From: Mixta intestinalis
GTDB taxonomy: Bacteria > Pseudomonadota > Gammaproteobacteria > Enterobacterales > Enterobacteriaceae
NCBI RefSeq assembly: GCF_009914055.1
Contig: NZ_CP028271.1
Coordinates: 2,728,001 to 2,792,000, forward strand
DNA length: 64,000 bases
Direction: 5' to 3'
Shown: piece by piece, positions 36,185 to 45,257 of the stretch
Position numbering within the stretch: position 1 is the stretch's first letter
How the letters are laid out: each line of letters begins with the position of its first letter
Position numbers and translations under genes: made by a program
The notes under the pieces: model-generated
Database searches by the model: none
What the model was told of the DNA's origin: nothing
Seen by the model: only the letters and a program-made list of their open reading frames with translations

Positions 36185-37323
36185 TCGAGCATCCGGCCAA
36201 TTTTTAAGGTGGCGGCGATATTACGCGCCGTCATACGCACGTTTTGCGCAGCGTTATCCAGCGCCTCTTCCAGCGTACAGATAGAGTAGATAACGCTGTA
36301 AACCGCATCCAGCCCGTGCTGATGCACAATGCCTACATCTGCGGTCAAACTACCGGCAATGCCGATCACCGGTTTGTTGTAGCGTTTCGCTACCTTCGCT
36401 ACACCGATCGGCACTTTACCGTGTACGGTTTGGCTATCGATACGCCCTTCGCCGGTAATCACCAGCGCAGCATCCCTGACCAGCGCATCCAGGCCCAGCG
36501 CCTCGGTAACGATTTCAATACCGCGACGCAGTTCTGCCCGGCAGAAAGCGTGCAGCGCCGCGCCCATACCACCTGCCGCACCGCCGCCGGGAACATGCAG
36601 GACATCAATATCCAGATCGCGCTGGATAATCGCTGCGTAGTGTTCCAGCGCCGCATCGAGACGCGTCACCAGTTCAGGCGTCGCCCCTTTCTGTGGGCCG
36701 AATACGGCAGAAGCACCCTCTTTTCCGGTAAGCGGGTTAGTCACATCGCAGGCCACTTCAAAGCGACACTGCTGCAAACGTGCATCTAACGTGCTGATAT
36801 CAATACGCGCCAGCTGCGCCAGTGCGCCGCCGCCATAACCAATCTGCTCGCCGTCTTTATTGAGCAGTTGCGCGCCTAAAGCCTGCATCATGCCAGCGCC
36901 ACCGTCGTTGGTTGCGCTGCCGCCGATGCCGATAATAAAACGTTGAACGCCGCGATCCAGCGCGTTGCGGATCAACTCGCCGGTTCCCCACGAGGTGGTT
37001 ACCAGCGGATCGCGCTGCGCCGACGGCACCAGCTCCAGCCCGCTGGCCGCAGCCATTTCAATAAACGCGCAGCTCTCATCGCCGGACAAGCCGTAAAACG
37101 CCTCTACCGGTTCGCCCAGCGGCCCGGTGACGGTTAGCCTGACGATTTTTCCCTGCGTCGCCGCCACCATCGCCTCCACGGTCCCTTCACCGCCATCTGC
37201 CACCGGCAGCTTGACGTACTGGGCATCGGGGAAGATCGCACGAAAGCCGTTTTCAATCTCCGAAGCGACCTGCAGGGCGGATAAACTTTCTTTATACGAA
37301 TCCGGTGCAATAACGATTTTCAT
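36175..37323 (-). CDS. garK: Glycerate 2-kinase GarK
   Basis: A 382-residue kinase turning D-glycerate into 2-phosphoglycerate, the last step of galactarate/glucarate breakdown. The N-terminus MKIVIAPDSYKESLSALQVA is diagnostic of the GarK/GlxK family, with PVADGGEGTVEAM, IGIGGSATNDGGAGM and ITGEGRIDSQT further on. GarK and GlxK cannot be told apart by eye; context favours GarK. The frame opens at 37422, but the start at 37323 gives the family N-terminus. It follows garR with an 82-base gap and overlaps barA tail to tail. Confidence 0.94.
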   Translation of the reverse strand: MKIVIAPDSYKESLSALQVASEIENGFRAIFPDAQYVKLPVADGGEGTVEAMVAATQGKIVRLTVTGPLGEPVEAFYGLSGDESCAFIEMAAASGLELVPSAQRDPLVTTSWGTGELIRNALDRGVQRFIIGIGGSATNDGGAGMMQALGAQLLNKDGEQIGYGGGALAQLARIDISTLDARLQQCRFEVACDVTNPLTGKEGASAVFGPQKGATPELVTRLDAALEHYAAIIQRDLDIDVLHVPGGGAAGGMGAALHAFCRAELRRGIEIVTEALGLDALVRDAALVITGEGRIDSQTVHGKVPIGVAKVAKRYNKPVIGIAGSLTADVGIVHQHGLDAVYSVIYSICTLEEALDNAAQNVRMTARNIAATLKIGRMLDQA

Positions 37324-37405
37324 AAATAGTCCGAGCGCTGTTGAGCTGGCCGCAGCCAGAGAACGAAGCCGGTCAATCTGACCGGCAACATAACCGGGCG
37401 GCTGA

Positions 37406-38290
37406 CTAGCGTGAAACTTCAACCTTCGCTAATTTTTCATAATAGCAGGCCAGCGCACTGTGGTCGGAGGTACCCATGCCATCAGCCTTCAGCGCCTGCA
37501 TCATTTCCATGACCGCGGCGGTTAACGGCAGCTGAGCGCCAACACCGTGCGAGGTATCGAGGGCGTTGCTGAGATCTTTAATATGCAGATCGATACGGAA
37601 GCCCGGCTTGAAGTTACGATCCATCACCATCGGTGCTTTAGCATCCAGCACCGTGCTGCCCGCCAGACCGCCACGGATAGCCTGGTAAACCAGATCCGGA
37701 TTAACGCCCGCTTTGGTCGCCAGCGTTAACGCTTCAGACATCGCGGCAATATTCAGCGCTACGATGACCTGGTTAGCCAGTTTGGTCACGTTACCCGCAC
37801 CGATTTCCCCGGTATGCACCACGGAACCGGCCATCGCTTTCATCAGATCGTAATGGGCGTCGAACACCGCTTTATCACCGCCAACCATTACGGAAAGCGT
37901 GCCGTCGATCGCTTTTGGTTCGCCGCCGCTGACCGGCGCATCCAGCATCTTGATGCCTTTTTTCGCCAGCGCTTCAGAGATTTCACGGCTGGCCAGCGGA
38001 GCGATAGAGCTCATGTCGATCAATACCGTACCGGCTTTCGCACCGTCGATGATGCCGTTTTCACCCAGCGCCACTTCTTTCACATGCGGTGAGTTCGGCA
38101 GCATGGTAATGATGACGTCACACTGTTCAGCAACTTCTTTCGGCGTTTTCGCTGTGGTAGCGCCCAGCTTAACCAGCTCAGCTTCGTTTTCCGCGCTGAA
38201 GTCGCGTACCACCAGTGAATAGCCCGCCTTCAGCAGGTTTTTACTCATCGGTTTGCCCATGATGCCCAGGCCAATAAATCCAACTTTCAT
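37406..38290 (-). CDS. garR: 2-hydroxy-3-oxopropionate (tartronate semialdehyde) reductase
   Basis: A 294-residue NADH-dependent reductase taking tartronate semialdehyde to D-glycerate. The Rossmann motif VGFIGLGIMGKPMSKNLLKA opens the protein. The family substrate segment DAPVSGGEPKA and the catalytic Lys region GNVTKLANQVIV are present. Three ATGs occur in a row; the third (38290) is best spaced from AGGAG and gives the E. coli length. The gene lies between garL and garK, matching the order of chemistry. Confidence 0.95.
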   Translation of the reverse strand: MKVGFIGLGIMGKPMSKNLLKAGYSLVVRDFSAENEAELVKLGATTAKTPKEVAEQCDVIITMLPNSPHVKEVALGENGIIDGAKAGTVLIDMSSIAPLASREISEALAKKGIKMLDAPVSGGEPKAIDGTLSVMVGGDKAVFDAHYDLMKAMAGSVVHTGEIGAGNVTKLANQVIVALNIAAMSEALTLATKAGVNPDLVYQAIRGGLAGSTVLDAKAPMVMDRNFKPGFRIDLHIKDLSNALDTSHGVGAQLPLTAAVMEMMQALKADGMGTSDHSALACYYEKLAKVEVSR

Positions 38291-38308
38291 CATCATTCTC
38301 CTCGTAAA

Positions 38309-39079
38309 TTATTTTTTGAAACGATCGCAAAGCGCCTGCGTTGCACCACGGAAGACGCCCAGATCGCTGCCTACGGCGACAAAGGTCGCGCCCCACTCCA
38401 GGTAGCGGCGTGCATCTGCCTCTACCGGAGCCAAAATGCCGCTCGGCTTACCGCCAGCCTTGGCGCGTGCAAAAATATGCTGAATCACCTTCTGTACTTC
38501 AGGATGGGACGGCTGTCCCAGATAGCCGAGCGCGGCGGAGAGATCGCCCGGACCGACAAAAATGCCGTCCACACCGTCAACGGCAATAATGCTGTCAAGG
38601 TTGTCCACGCCCTTCTGGCTTTCAATCTGCACCAGCACGCTGATATTGCTGTTGATATCGCGGTTATAGTCCGGCAGGGTGCCATACATATTGCTGCGAT
38701 GCGCAACCGATACGCCGCGAATACCGGCAGGCGGATAACGGGTGGAAGCCACCGCCTGAAGCGCTTCTTCTTCGCTTTCCACAAACGGAATCAGGAAGTT
38801 ATAGAAGCCGATATCCAGCAAACGCTTGATAATCACCGGCTCGTTGCAGGGCGGCCTGACCACGGCCGCGCTGCTGCTGCCTTTCAGCGCCATCAGCTGC
38901 GGCACGAACGTGGTGACGTCATTCGGCGCATGCTCGCCATCCAGCACCAGCCAGTCGAAACCCGCCAGACCCAACACTTCCGTTGTAATGGGATTAGCCA
39001 GCGCACACCAGCTGCCGATCAACGTTTCACCGCTCAGCAGACGCTGGCGAAAACGGTTGGGATAGGATGAGTGACTCAT
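38309..39079 (-). CDS. garL: 5-keto-4-deoxy-D-glucarate aldolase
   Basis: A 256-residue class II aldolase of the HpcH/HpaI family that splits 5-keto-4-deoxyglucarate into pyruvate and tartronate semialdehyde. Family motifs are LDGEHAPND (catalytic His), TRYPPAGIRGVS, VQIESQKGVDN (metal-binding Glu) and VGPGDLSAALG (metal-binding Asp). It matches E. coli GarL (256 residues) throughout. It links the dehydratases upstream to garR downstream. Confidence 0.95.
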   Translation of the reverse strand: MSHSSYPNRFRQRLLSGETLIGSWCALANPITTEVLGLAGFDWLVLDGEHAPNDVTTFVPQLMALKGSSSAAVVRPPCNEPVIIKRLLDIGFYNFLIPFVESEEEALQAVASTRYPPAGIRGVSVAHRSNMYGTLPDYNRDINSNISVLVQIESQKGVDNLDSIIAVDGVDGIFVGPGDLSAALGYLGQPSHPEVQKVIQHIFARAKAGGKPSGILAPVEADARRYLEWGATFVAVGSDLGVFRGATQALCDRFKK

Positions 39080-39104
39080 TCTGTTACCTCTCAGTTAGGT
39101 GCGC

Positions 39105-40445
39105 TTAGCGCACCAGGCATGGCTGTTTATTGTTAAAGGTCCAGTTCGGAATCAGGAACTGCATCGCCTGAGCATCGTCGCGCGCACCCAGACCGTGCTG
39201 CTTATACAGCTCGTTCGCTTTCATTACCTGATCCATATCCAGCTCGACGCCCAGACCCGGTTTCTGCGGCACCTGTACCATACCGCCTTTGATTTCCAGC
39301 GGCTGTTTGGTCAGGCGCTGATTGCCTTCCTGCCAGATCCAGTGGGTATCGATCGCCGTGATAGTACCCGGCGCGGCGGCGGCAACGTGGGTAAACATCG
39401 CCAGCGAAATATCGAAGTGATTGTTGGAGTGTGAACCCCAGGTCAGGCCGAACTCATGGCACATCTGCGCCACACGAACCGAACCCTGCATCGTCCAGAA
39501 GTGCGGATCGGCCAGCGGGATATCGACCGATTGCAGCGACAGCGTATGTCCCATCTGACGCCAGTCGGTGGCAATCATATTGGTTGCAGTCGGCAGCCCG
39601 GTAGCGCGACGGAATTCCGCCATCACTTCACGACCGGAGTAGCCCTGTTCAGCACCGCACGGATCTTCCGCATAGGCCAGCACGTTACGCAGCTGTTTGC
39701 CGAGGCGAATCGCCTCTTCCAGCGACCAGGCACCGTTAGGATCGAGGGTAATGCGCGCGTCCGGGAAACGCTTCGCCAGCGCGGTTACCGCTTCAGCCTC
39801 TTCGCTACCGGCCAGTACGCCGCCTTTCAGTTTAAAATCGTTGAAGCCATATTTTTCGTAGGCCGCTTCCGCCAGACGCACCACCGTATCCGGGGTCAGC
39901 GCTTCTTCATGGCGCAGGCGATACCAGTCACAGCTGGCGTCCGTCTCGCTCTGGTAAGGCAGCGTGGTTTTACGACGATCGCCTATGTAGAACAGATAGC
40001 CCAGCATTTCGACCTGATCGCGTTGCTGGCCGTCACCGAGCAGGCTGGCGACGTTAACGCCAAGGAACTGTCCCAGCAGATCGAGCAGCGCCGCTTCAAT
40101 ACCGGTGACCACATGAATGGTGGTGCGCAGGTCAAAAGTCTGGTTACCGCGTCCACCTGCGTCACGATCGGCAAAAGTTGTGCGTACTTTACCCAGCAGG
40201 TTTTTATATTCACCGATGGTGTGACCGATAATCAGCGCCGCGGCTTCTTCCAGCGTTTTGCGAATTTTTTCGCCGCCGGGGATTTCACCCACGCCGGTGT
40301 GACCTGCGTTATCTTTGATAATCACAATGTTGCGGGTAAAGAATGGCGCGTGGGCACCGCTCAGGTTTAGCAGCATGCTGTCGTGACCGGCAACCGGGAT
40401 TACCTGCATTTCAGTAATTTTTGGCGTAGCGTTCTGTTGGCTCAT
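39105..40445 (-). CDS. gudD: Glucarate dehydratase GudD
   Basis: A 446-residue enolase-superfamily enzyme that dehydrates D-glucarate (and L-idarate) to 5-keto-4-deoxyglucarate. Superfamily catalytic elements are the KxK lysines in DFKLKGGVLAG, metal ligands in ITLDPNGAW, AYAEDPCGAEQG and ATNMIATDW, and the catalytic His in HSNNHFDIS. The frame opens at 40637, but the ATG at 40445 gives MSQQNATPKITEMQVIPVAG, aligned to E. coli GudD and of the same length. It is closer to E. coli GudD than the neighbouring gene, which is closer to GudX. Confidence 0.96.
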   Translation of the reverse strand: MSQQNATPKITEMQVIPVAGHDSMLLNLSGAHAPFFTRNIVIIKDNAGHTGVGEIPGGEKIRKTLEEAAALIIGHTIGEYKNLLGKVRTTFADRDAGGRGNQTFDLRTTIHVVTGIEAALLDLLGQFLGVNVASLLGDGQQRDQVEMLGYLFYIGDRRKTTLPYQSETDASCDWYRLRHEEALTPDTVVRLAEAAYEKYGFNDFKLKGGVLAGSEEAEAVTALAKRFPDARITLDPNGAWSLEEAIRLGKQLRNVLAYAEDPCGAEQGYSGREVMAEFRRATGLPTATNMIATDWRQMGHTLSLQSVDIPLADPHFWTMQGSVRVAQMCHEFGLTWGSHSNNHFDISLAMFTHVAAAAPGTITAIDTHWIWQEGNQRLTKQPLEIKGGMVQVPQKPGLGVELDMDQVMKANELYKQHGLGARDDAQAMQFLIPNWTFNNKQPCLVR

Positions 40446-40461
40446 GGTCGATTCCTTATGC

Positions 40462-41802
40462 TTACTTACGCCCGAACACCGGGCGCTTGCGATCAAATTT
40501 CCAGCCGGGGATAAGATACTGCATTGCGGTCGCATCATTGCGTGCGCCACCCGGCAACGTTTTATAAAGTTCATGCGCCTGCTCCAGGCGCGCCCAGTCC
40601 AGCTCAATCCCCAGGCCGGGTTTTTCAGGCACGGCAATCTTACCCTGACGAATCTGCAACGGCGCTTTGGTCAGGCGTTGATCGCCCTCCTGCCAGATCC
40701 AGTGCGTATCAATGGCGGTGGGTTTACCCGGTGCAGCCGCACCGACGTGGGTAAACATCGCCAGCGAAATATCGAAGTGGTTATTGGAGTGACAGCCCCA
40801 GGTGAGACCCCAGTCGTCGCAGAGCTGCGCCACGCGTACTGCTCCGCTCATCGTCCAGAAATGCGGATCGGCAAGCGGAATATCGACGGCGTTCAGCATG
40901 ACCGCATGCTGCATTTCACGCCAGTTGGTGGCGATCATGTTAGTGGCGACCGGCAGGCCGGTAGCACGACGAAACTCCGCCATCACCTCGCGCCCGGAAT
41001 AGCCCTGCTCGGCACCGCAGGGATCTTCGGCATAGGTCAGAATATCCTGCGTGCCTTTGCAGAGCTGAATAGCTTCATCAAGCAGCCAGGCTCCGTTGGG
41101 ATCGACGGTGATGCGCGCGTCCGGGAAACGTTTTTTCAGCGCACGCGCCGTTTCAATCTCCTGTTCGCCCGGCAATACGCCGCCTTTCAGTTTGAAATCT
41201 TTAAAACCGTAGCGATCCTGCGCCGCCTCAGCCAGCCGCACCACCGCATCGCTATTCAGCGCTTCCTGATGGCGCAGGTGATACCAGTCATGCGTTGCCT
41301 GCTCGCCGCTGAGGTAAGGCAAATCGGTTTTCCGACGGTCGCCGATATAGAACAGGTAGCCTAATACCGTTACCTCACTGCGCTGCTGGCCGGGGCCAAG
41401 CAGCTCCGCCACCGGCACGTTGAGGAACTGGCCGAGCAGGTCAAGCAGCGCCGCTTCCAGCGCTGCAACCGCGTTAACACGCAGTTCAAAAGTCCAGGCA
41501 CCTTTGCCGAAGGTATCAAAATCGGCGTGTTGATTACCTTTGTGCACCTGCTGCACCAGTCGGTTCATACGGCCTACTTCATGGCCTGTCACCTGCGGGA
41601 TGGCATCGGTCAGCGTCTGGTAAATGGTTTCTCCACCCGGCGCTTCCCCCAGACCGATATGTCCGGCGCTGTCGGTCAACACCACGATGTTGCGGGTAAA
41701 GAAGGCGCTATGCGCGCCCCCGATGTTGAGCAGCATGCTGTCGTAACCAGCGACCGGCACTACCTTCATATCAGTAATTACGGGCGTGCTTTGCGTACTC
41801 AT
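40462..41802 (-). CDS. gudX: Glucarate dehydratase-related protein GudX
   Basis: A 446-residue paralogue of GudD, adjacent in tandem and clearly similar along its length. The enolase-superfamily residues are kept: DFKLKGGVLPG, ITVDPNGAW, TYAEDPCGAEQG, ATNMIATNW and CHSNNHFDIS. It shares with E. coli GudX the stretches DFDTFGKGAWTFELRVNAVA and RKRPVFGR at the end. E. coli GudX is reported as a poorer glucarate dehydratase than GudD; whether that holds here is unknown. It lies between gudP (9 bases) and gudD (16 bases). Confidence 0.94.
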   Translation of the reverse strand: MSTQSTPVITDMKVVPVAGYDSMLLNIGGAHSAFFTRNIVVLTDSAGHIGLGEAPGGETIYQTLTDAIPQVTGHEVGRMNRLVQQVHKGNQHADFDTFGKGAWTFELRVNAVAALEAALLDLLGQFLNVPVAELLGPGQQRSEVTVLGYLFYIGDRRKTDLPYLSGEQATHDWYHLRHQEALNSDAVVRLAEAAQDRYGFKDFKLKGGVLPGEQEIETARALKKRFPDARITVDPNGAWLLDEAIQLCKGTQDILTYAEDPCGAEQGYSGREVMAEFRRATGLPVATNMIATNWREMQHAVMLNAVDIPLADPHFWTMSGAVRVAQLCDDWGLTWGCHSNNHFDISLAMFTHVGAAAPGKPTAIDTHWIWQEGDQRLTKAPLQIRQGKIAVPEKPGLGIELDWARLEQAHELYKTLPGGARNDATAMQYLIPGWKFDRKRPVFGRK

Positions 41803-41811
41803 AATCGCTCC

Positions 41812-43158
41812 TTACGCTGTCTTTTTCAGTTCGATACGTTTGATATCGCCCACCAGTACCAGGTAGCTCAACACCGCCACCAGCGCATGGATACCGACAT
41901 AAATCAGCGCGCCGTTATAGGAGCCGGTTGAAGCAATGATGTAGCCGATAGCAACAGGCGTCACGATACCGGAGATATTGCCGAACATATTAAACAGGCC
42001 GCCGCTCAGACCGCTGATCTCTTTCGGCGCAGTATCCGCCATCACCGCCCAGCCCAGCGCACCGATGCCTTTACCGAAGAATGCGGTTGCCATAAAGAAC
42101 ACCACCACCCATTCGGTTTCGACGTAGTTACAGGTCACCATCGAGATGGAGAGCAGCATACCCAGTACGATTGGCGTTTTACGGGCGATATTCAGCGAGC
42201 CGGTTTTACGCATCAGCCAGTCGGAAATCACGCCGCCGAGCACGCCGCCCATAAAACCGCAGATGGCCGGGATAGAGGCGATAAAGCCCGCTTTCAGAAT
42301 TGACATGCCGCGCGCCTGCACCAGATAAACCGGGAACCAGGTAATAAAGAAGTAGGTCAATGCGTTAATGCAGTACTGGCCGAGATAGATACCGAGCATC
42401 ATGCGAGAAGTAATCAGCTGGCGAATCTGCGCCCACTTTTCACCCCTGCTCAGTTTCGTCTTCTCTTTCTTCGCATCCATGTTGATCAGCGCGCCGCCTT
42501 TCTCCATGTACTCCAGTTCAGCGCGGTTAACACCCGGATGATCGTTTGGATCGTGAATCACTTTCAGCCAGATAAAGCTGATAATGATGCCGAGGCCGCC
42601 CATGAACCAGAACACATGCGCCCAGCCTACCTGCGCGGTCAGCCAGCCCATGATTGGTGCGAAGATAACGGTGGCAAAATATTGCGCCGAGTTAAAAATC
42701 GCCACGGCAGTACCGCGTTCGTGCGCGGGAAACCAGGCGGCGACAATACGGCTGTTACCGGGGAAAGAGGGTGCCTCTGCCAGCCCCACCAGAAAGCGCA
42801 GCGTAAAGAGCGCGATAATGACGCTGAAGCCTTCAAAGATATCGACGAATCCCTGTAACAGGGTAAACAGCGACCAAATGAAGATACTCCAGAAATAAAC
42901 GCGTTTTGAACCAAAACGATCGAGCAACCAGCCACCGGGGATTTGTCCGATAACGTAAGCCCATGAGAACGCAGAGAAGATATAGCCCATGCCGACCGGA
43001 TCGAGCCCGATATCTTTTGCCATTTGAGAACCGGCAATGGATAAGGTGGCACGGTCGCCATAGTTGAATGAGGTGACGATAAACAGCATCACCACGATCC
43101 AGTATCGTGCGTTAGTCCTTTTTTCTACGGCACTTTCCGCCTGGCTGTATGAATTCAT
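41812..43158 (-). CDS. gudP: D-glucarate/galactarate:H+ symporter GudP (MFS)
   Basis: A 448-residue inner-membrane transporter of the anion:cation symporter branch of the major facilitator superfamily, with about 12 membrane segments. Family features are FNYGDRATLSIAGSQMAKD in the first helix, GWLLDRFGSKRVYF in the first inter-helix loop and GLAEAPSFPGNSRIVAAWFP. AGGAG stands before the ATG. It is the first gene of the leftward gudP-gudX-gudD-garL-garR-garK run. No separate garP is present, so this carrier probably serves both hexarates. Confidence 0.94.
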   Translation of the reverse strand: MNSYSQAESAVEKRTNARYWIVVMLFIVTSFNYGDRATLSIAGSQMAKDIGLDPVGMGYIFSAFSWAYVIGQIPGGWLLDRFGSKRVYFWSIFIWSLFTLLQGFVDIFEGFSVIIALFTLRFLVGLAEAPSFPGNSRIVAAWFPAHERGTAVAIFNSAQYFATVIFAPIMGWLTAQVGWAHVFWFMGGLGIIISFIWLKVIHDPNDHPGVNRAELEYMEKGGALINMDAKKEKTKLSRGEKWAQIRQLITSRMMLGIYLGQYCINALTYFFITWFPVYLVQARGMSILKAGFIASIPAICGFMGGVLGGVISDWLMRKTGSLNIARKTPIVLGMLLSISMVTCNYVETEWVVVFFMATAFFGKGIGALGWAVMADTAPKEISGLSGGLFNMFGNISGIVTPVAIGYIIASTGSYNGALIYVGIHALVAVLSYLVLVGDIKRIELKKTA

Positions 43159-43670
43159 GATGCACTCCTGAAATATAGCGGTACGCTACTTTCCACTCTG
43201 ACTGCATACACAACATGTTGAGTATCAGAATGAGGTTGGGTTAAACACGGTGATTATTATTCGTTAGCAAAAACGGTTATATGCAGCGCAGCTGATTCAC
43301 CTGTCGTCGAACTTGGGGAAAGTATATGGAGCGGGCACGGCCAATTCACTGGACGAACGCCCCACATTTACGCGGGTTATACGTTTAAATTAATGCAATT
43401 GCCTAACCACCTGCGGCACTGCTCACGAAATCATCTTTTTCAGGGGCGTTAACGGGAAGCCAGGAGGGCTGTGGGTTGGGTTTGTGAGCCTCTTCACTTG
43501 CACTTGTACTGAAGCCAGAAAAGAAGACGTATCAGGCGGATAAAATCGTTCATATGCATAGTGCTGGCGGGGTTCCCCCTCTTTATACTTACCGTCAGCA
43601 AAAACAGTAATGCAGCATTCGCCTGCGCCGTTTCCCCTTTTGACTTTTCCGTTTACTGGAAACCAAAGCA
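43159..43670. promoter_or_regulatory. Divergent control region of gudP and garD
   Basis: A 512-base gap driving the hexarate genes in both directions. It contains a CRP-like box (listed separately) and a possible garD -10, TATACT at 43584-43589, with no good -35, as expected for an activated promoter. In E. coli these genes are activated by the diacid-sensing regulator CdaR; I cannot identify a CdaR site by eye, and cdaR itself is not in this window. No credible gene was found in the gap. Confidence 0.5.
43483..43498. promoter_or_regulatory. CRP-cAMP binding site
   Basis: TGTGA-GCCTCT-TCACT matches the CRP consensus TGTGA-N6-TCACA at 9 of 10 core bases. It lies about midway between divergent gudP and garD, which suggests catabolite control of hexarate use. 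The match is by eye only. Confidence 0.55.
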
Positions 43671-45233
43671 ATGAAAACGATTCGTGAAGAAACACCGCGT
43701 TATATTCGGGTACACGAAGACGATAATGTCGCGATCGTGGTGAATGATAACGGCCTCTCTGCAGGCGCCGTTTTCCCATGTGGGCTGCAACTGACAGAGC
43801 ATATTCCGCAGGGACATAAAGTGGCGCTGACGCCTATCGCCCGTGGCGCAGCAATACGCCGCTACGGCGAAGTGATCGGCTATGCGCTGCGGGATATTCC
43901 GCAGGGCAGCTGGATTGATGAATCCCTGGTGGAATTGCCCGAAGCGCCGCCGCTGGAAAGTCTGCCGCTGGCGACACGCGTTCCTGAACCGCTGCCGCCG
44001 CTGGAAGGGTACACCTTTGAAGGATATCGCAACGCGGATGGCAGCGTCGGCACCCGTAACCTGCTGGGGATCACTACCAGCGTCCACTGCGTAGCGGGCG
44101 TAGTCGATTATGTGGTTAACATTATCGAACGCGAACTGCTGCCGCGTTATCCAAACGTGGATGGCGTGGTCGCGCTTAATCACCTTTACGGCTGCGGTGT
44201 GGCAATCAATGCGCCTGCGGCGGTAGTACCGATCCGCACAATTCATAACCTGGCGCTGAACGCTAACTTCGGTGGCGAGGTGATGGTGGTCGGCCTCGGC
44301 TGTGAGAAGCTCCAGCCGGAAAAACTGCTGGCCGCCAGCGGCGACGATGTGCAGGCGATTTCTGTCGGTGAAGAAGATATTGTGCGTTTGCAGGATGAAC
44401 GCCATGTGGGCTTTGAAGCCATGGTGCAGGAGATCCTGCGCGTGGCAGATCGTCATTTGCAGCGTCTGAATCAGCGCCAGCGCGAAACCTGCCCGGCCTC
44501 CGAACTGATTGTCGGCATGCAGTGCGGCGGCAGCGATGCCTTCTCCGGCGTTACCGCTAACCCGGCGGTCGGCTTCGCCTCCGATCTGCTGGTGCGCTGC
44601 GGTGCGACGGTAATGTTCTCTGAAGTTACCGAAGTGCGCGATGCCATTCATTTGCTTACGCCGCGTGCGGCAGATGTAGCGACCGGCAAGCGCCTGTTGG
44701 AAGAGATGGCCTGGTATGATGACTACCTGAGCCAGGGCAAAACCGATCGCAGCGCCAACCCGTCTCCGGGCAACAAAAAAGGCGGCCTGGCAAACGTGGT
44801 GGAAAAAGCGCTCGGCTCTATCGCCAAATCAGGACGCAGCGCCATCGTCGAAGTGTTATCACCCGGTCAGCGTCCCACTAAACGCGGCCTGATCTATGCG
44901 GCAACGCCCGCCAGCGATTTTGTCTGCGGCACGCAGCAGATGGCTTCCGGCATTACGCTACAGGTGTTCACCACCGGACGCGGCACGCCTTATGGCCTCG
45001 CGGCGATTCCGGTAATAAAAATGGCGACGCGCACCGCGCTGGCAACGCGCTGGCACGATTTAATGGATATCAATGCGGGAACTATCGCCACAGGCGAAGA
45101 AACCATTGAGCAGGTGGGCTGGCGTCTGTTTGAAATGATTCTGGATATCGCCAGCGGACGGCAGCAAACCTGGTCCGACCGCTGGGGGATTCGTAACGCG
45201 CTGGCGGTATTTAACCCGGCCCCGGTCACCTGA
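43671..45233 (+). CDS. garD: Galactarate dehydratase GarD
   Basis: A 520-residue enzyme (E. coli 523) of the UxaA/GarD altronate-galactarate dehydratase family, dehydrating galactarate to 5-keto-4-deoxyglucarate. An N-terminal SAF domain (~10-90, VAIVVNDNGLSAGAVF... LRDIPQGSWID) precedes the catalytic part. That part has GYRNADGSVGTRN, VALNHLYGCGVAINAP, IVGMQCGGSDAFSG with a probable iron-binding Cys, and a C-terminal FVCGTQQMASG. In E. coli it stands alone and divergent from garPLRK; here it is divergent from gudP. The ribosome-binding site is weak. Confidence 0.96.
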   Translation: MKTIREETPRYIRVHEDDNVAIVVNDNGLSAGAVFPCGLQLTEHIPQGHKVALTPIARGAAIRRYGEVIGYALRDIPQGSWIDESLVELPEAPPLESLPLATRVPEPLPPLEGYTFEGYRNADGSVGTRNLLGITTSVHCVAGVVDYVVNIIERELLPRYPNVDGVVALNHLYGCGVAINAPAAVVPIRTIHNLALNANFGGEVMVVGLGCEKLQPEKLLAASGDDVQAISVGEEDIVRLQDERHVGFEAMVQEILRVADRHLQRLNQRQRETCPASELIVGMQCGGSDAFSGVTANPAVGFASDLLVRCGATVMFSEVTEVRDAIHLLTPRAADVATGKRLLEEMAWYDDYLSQGKTDRSANPSPGNKKGGLANVVEKALGSIAKSGRSAIVEVLSPGQRPTKRGLIYAATPASDFVCGTQQMASGITLQVFTTGRGTPYGLAAIPVIKMATRTALATRWHDLMDINAGTIATGEETIEQVGWRLFEMILDIASGRQQTWSDRWGIRNALAVFNPAPVT

Positions 45234-45257
45234 TGCCAGCTACCGGAGCGGAGAAAG

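Noticed and set aside
43653..44651. A 332-residue leftward frame opposite garD
   Set aside because: Antisense shadow of garD with His/Gln/Arg-rich composition and no ribosome-binding site.
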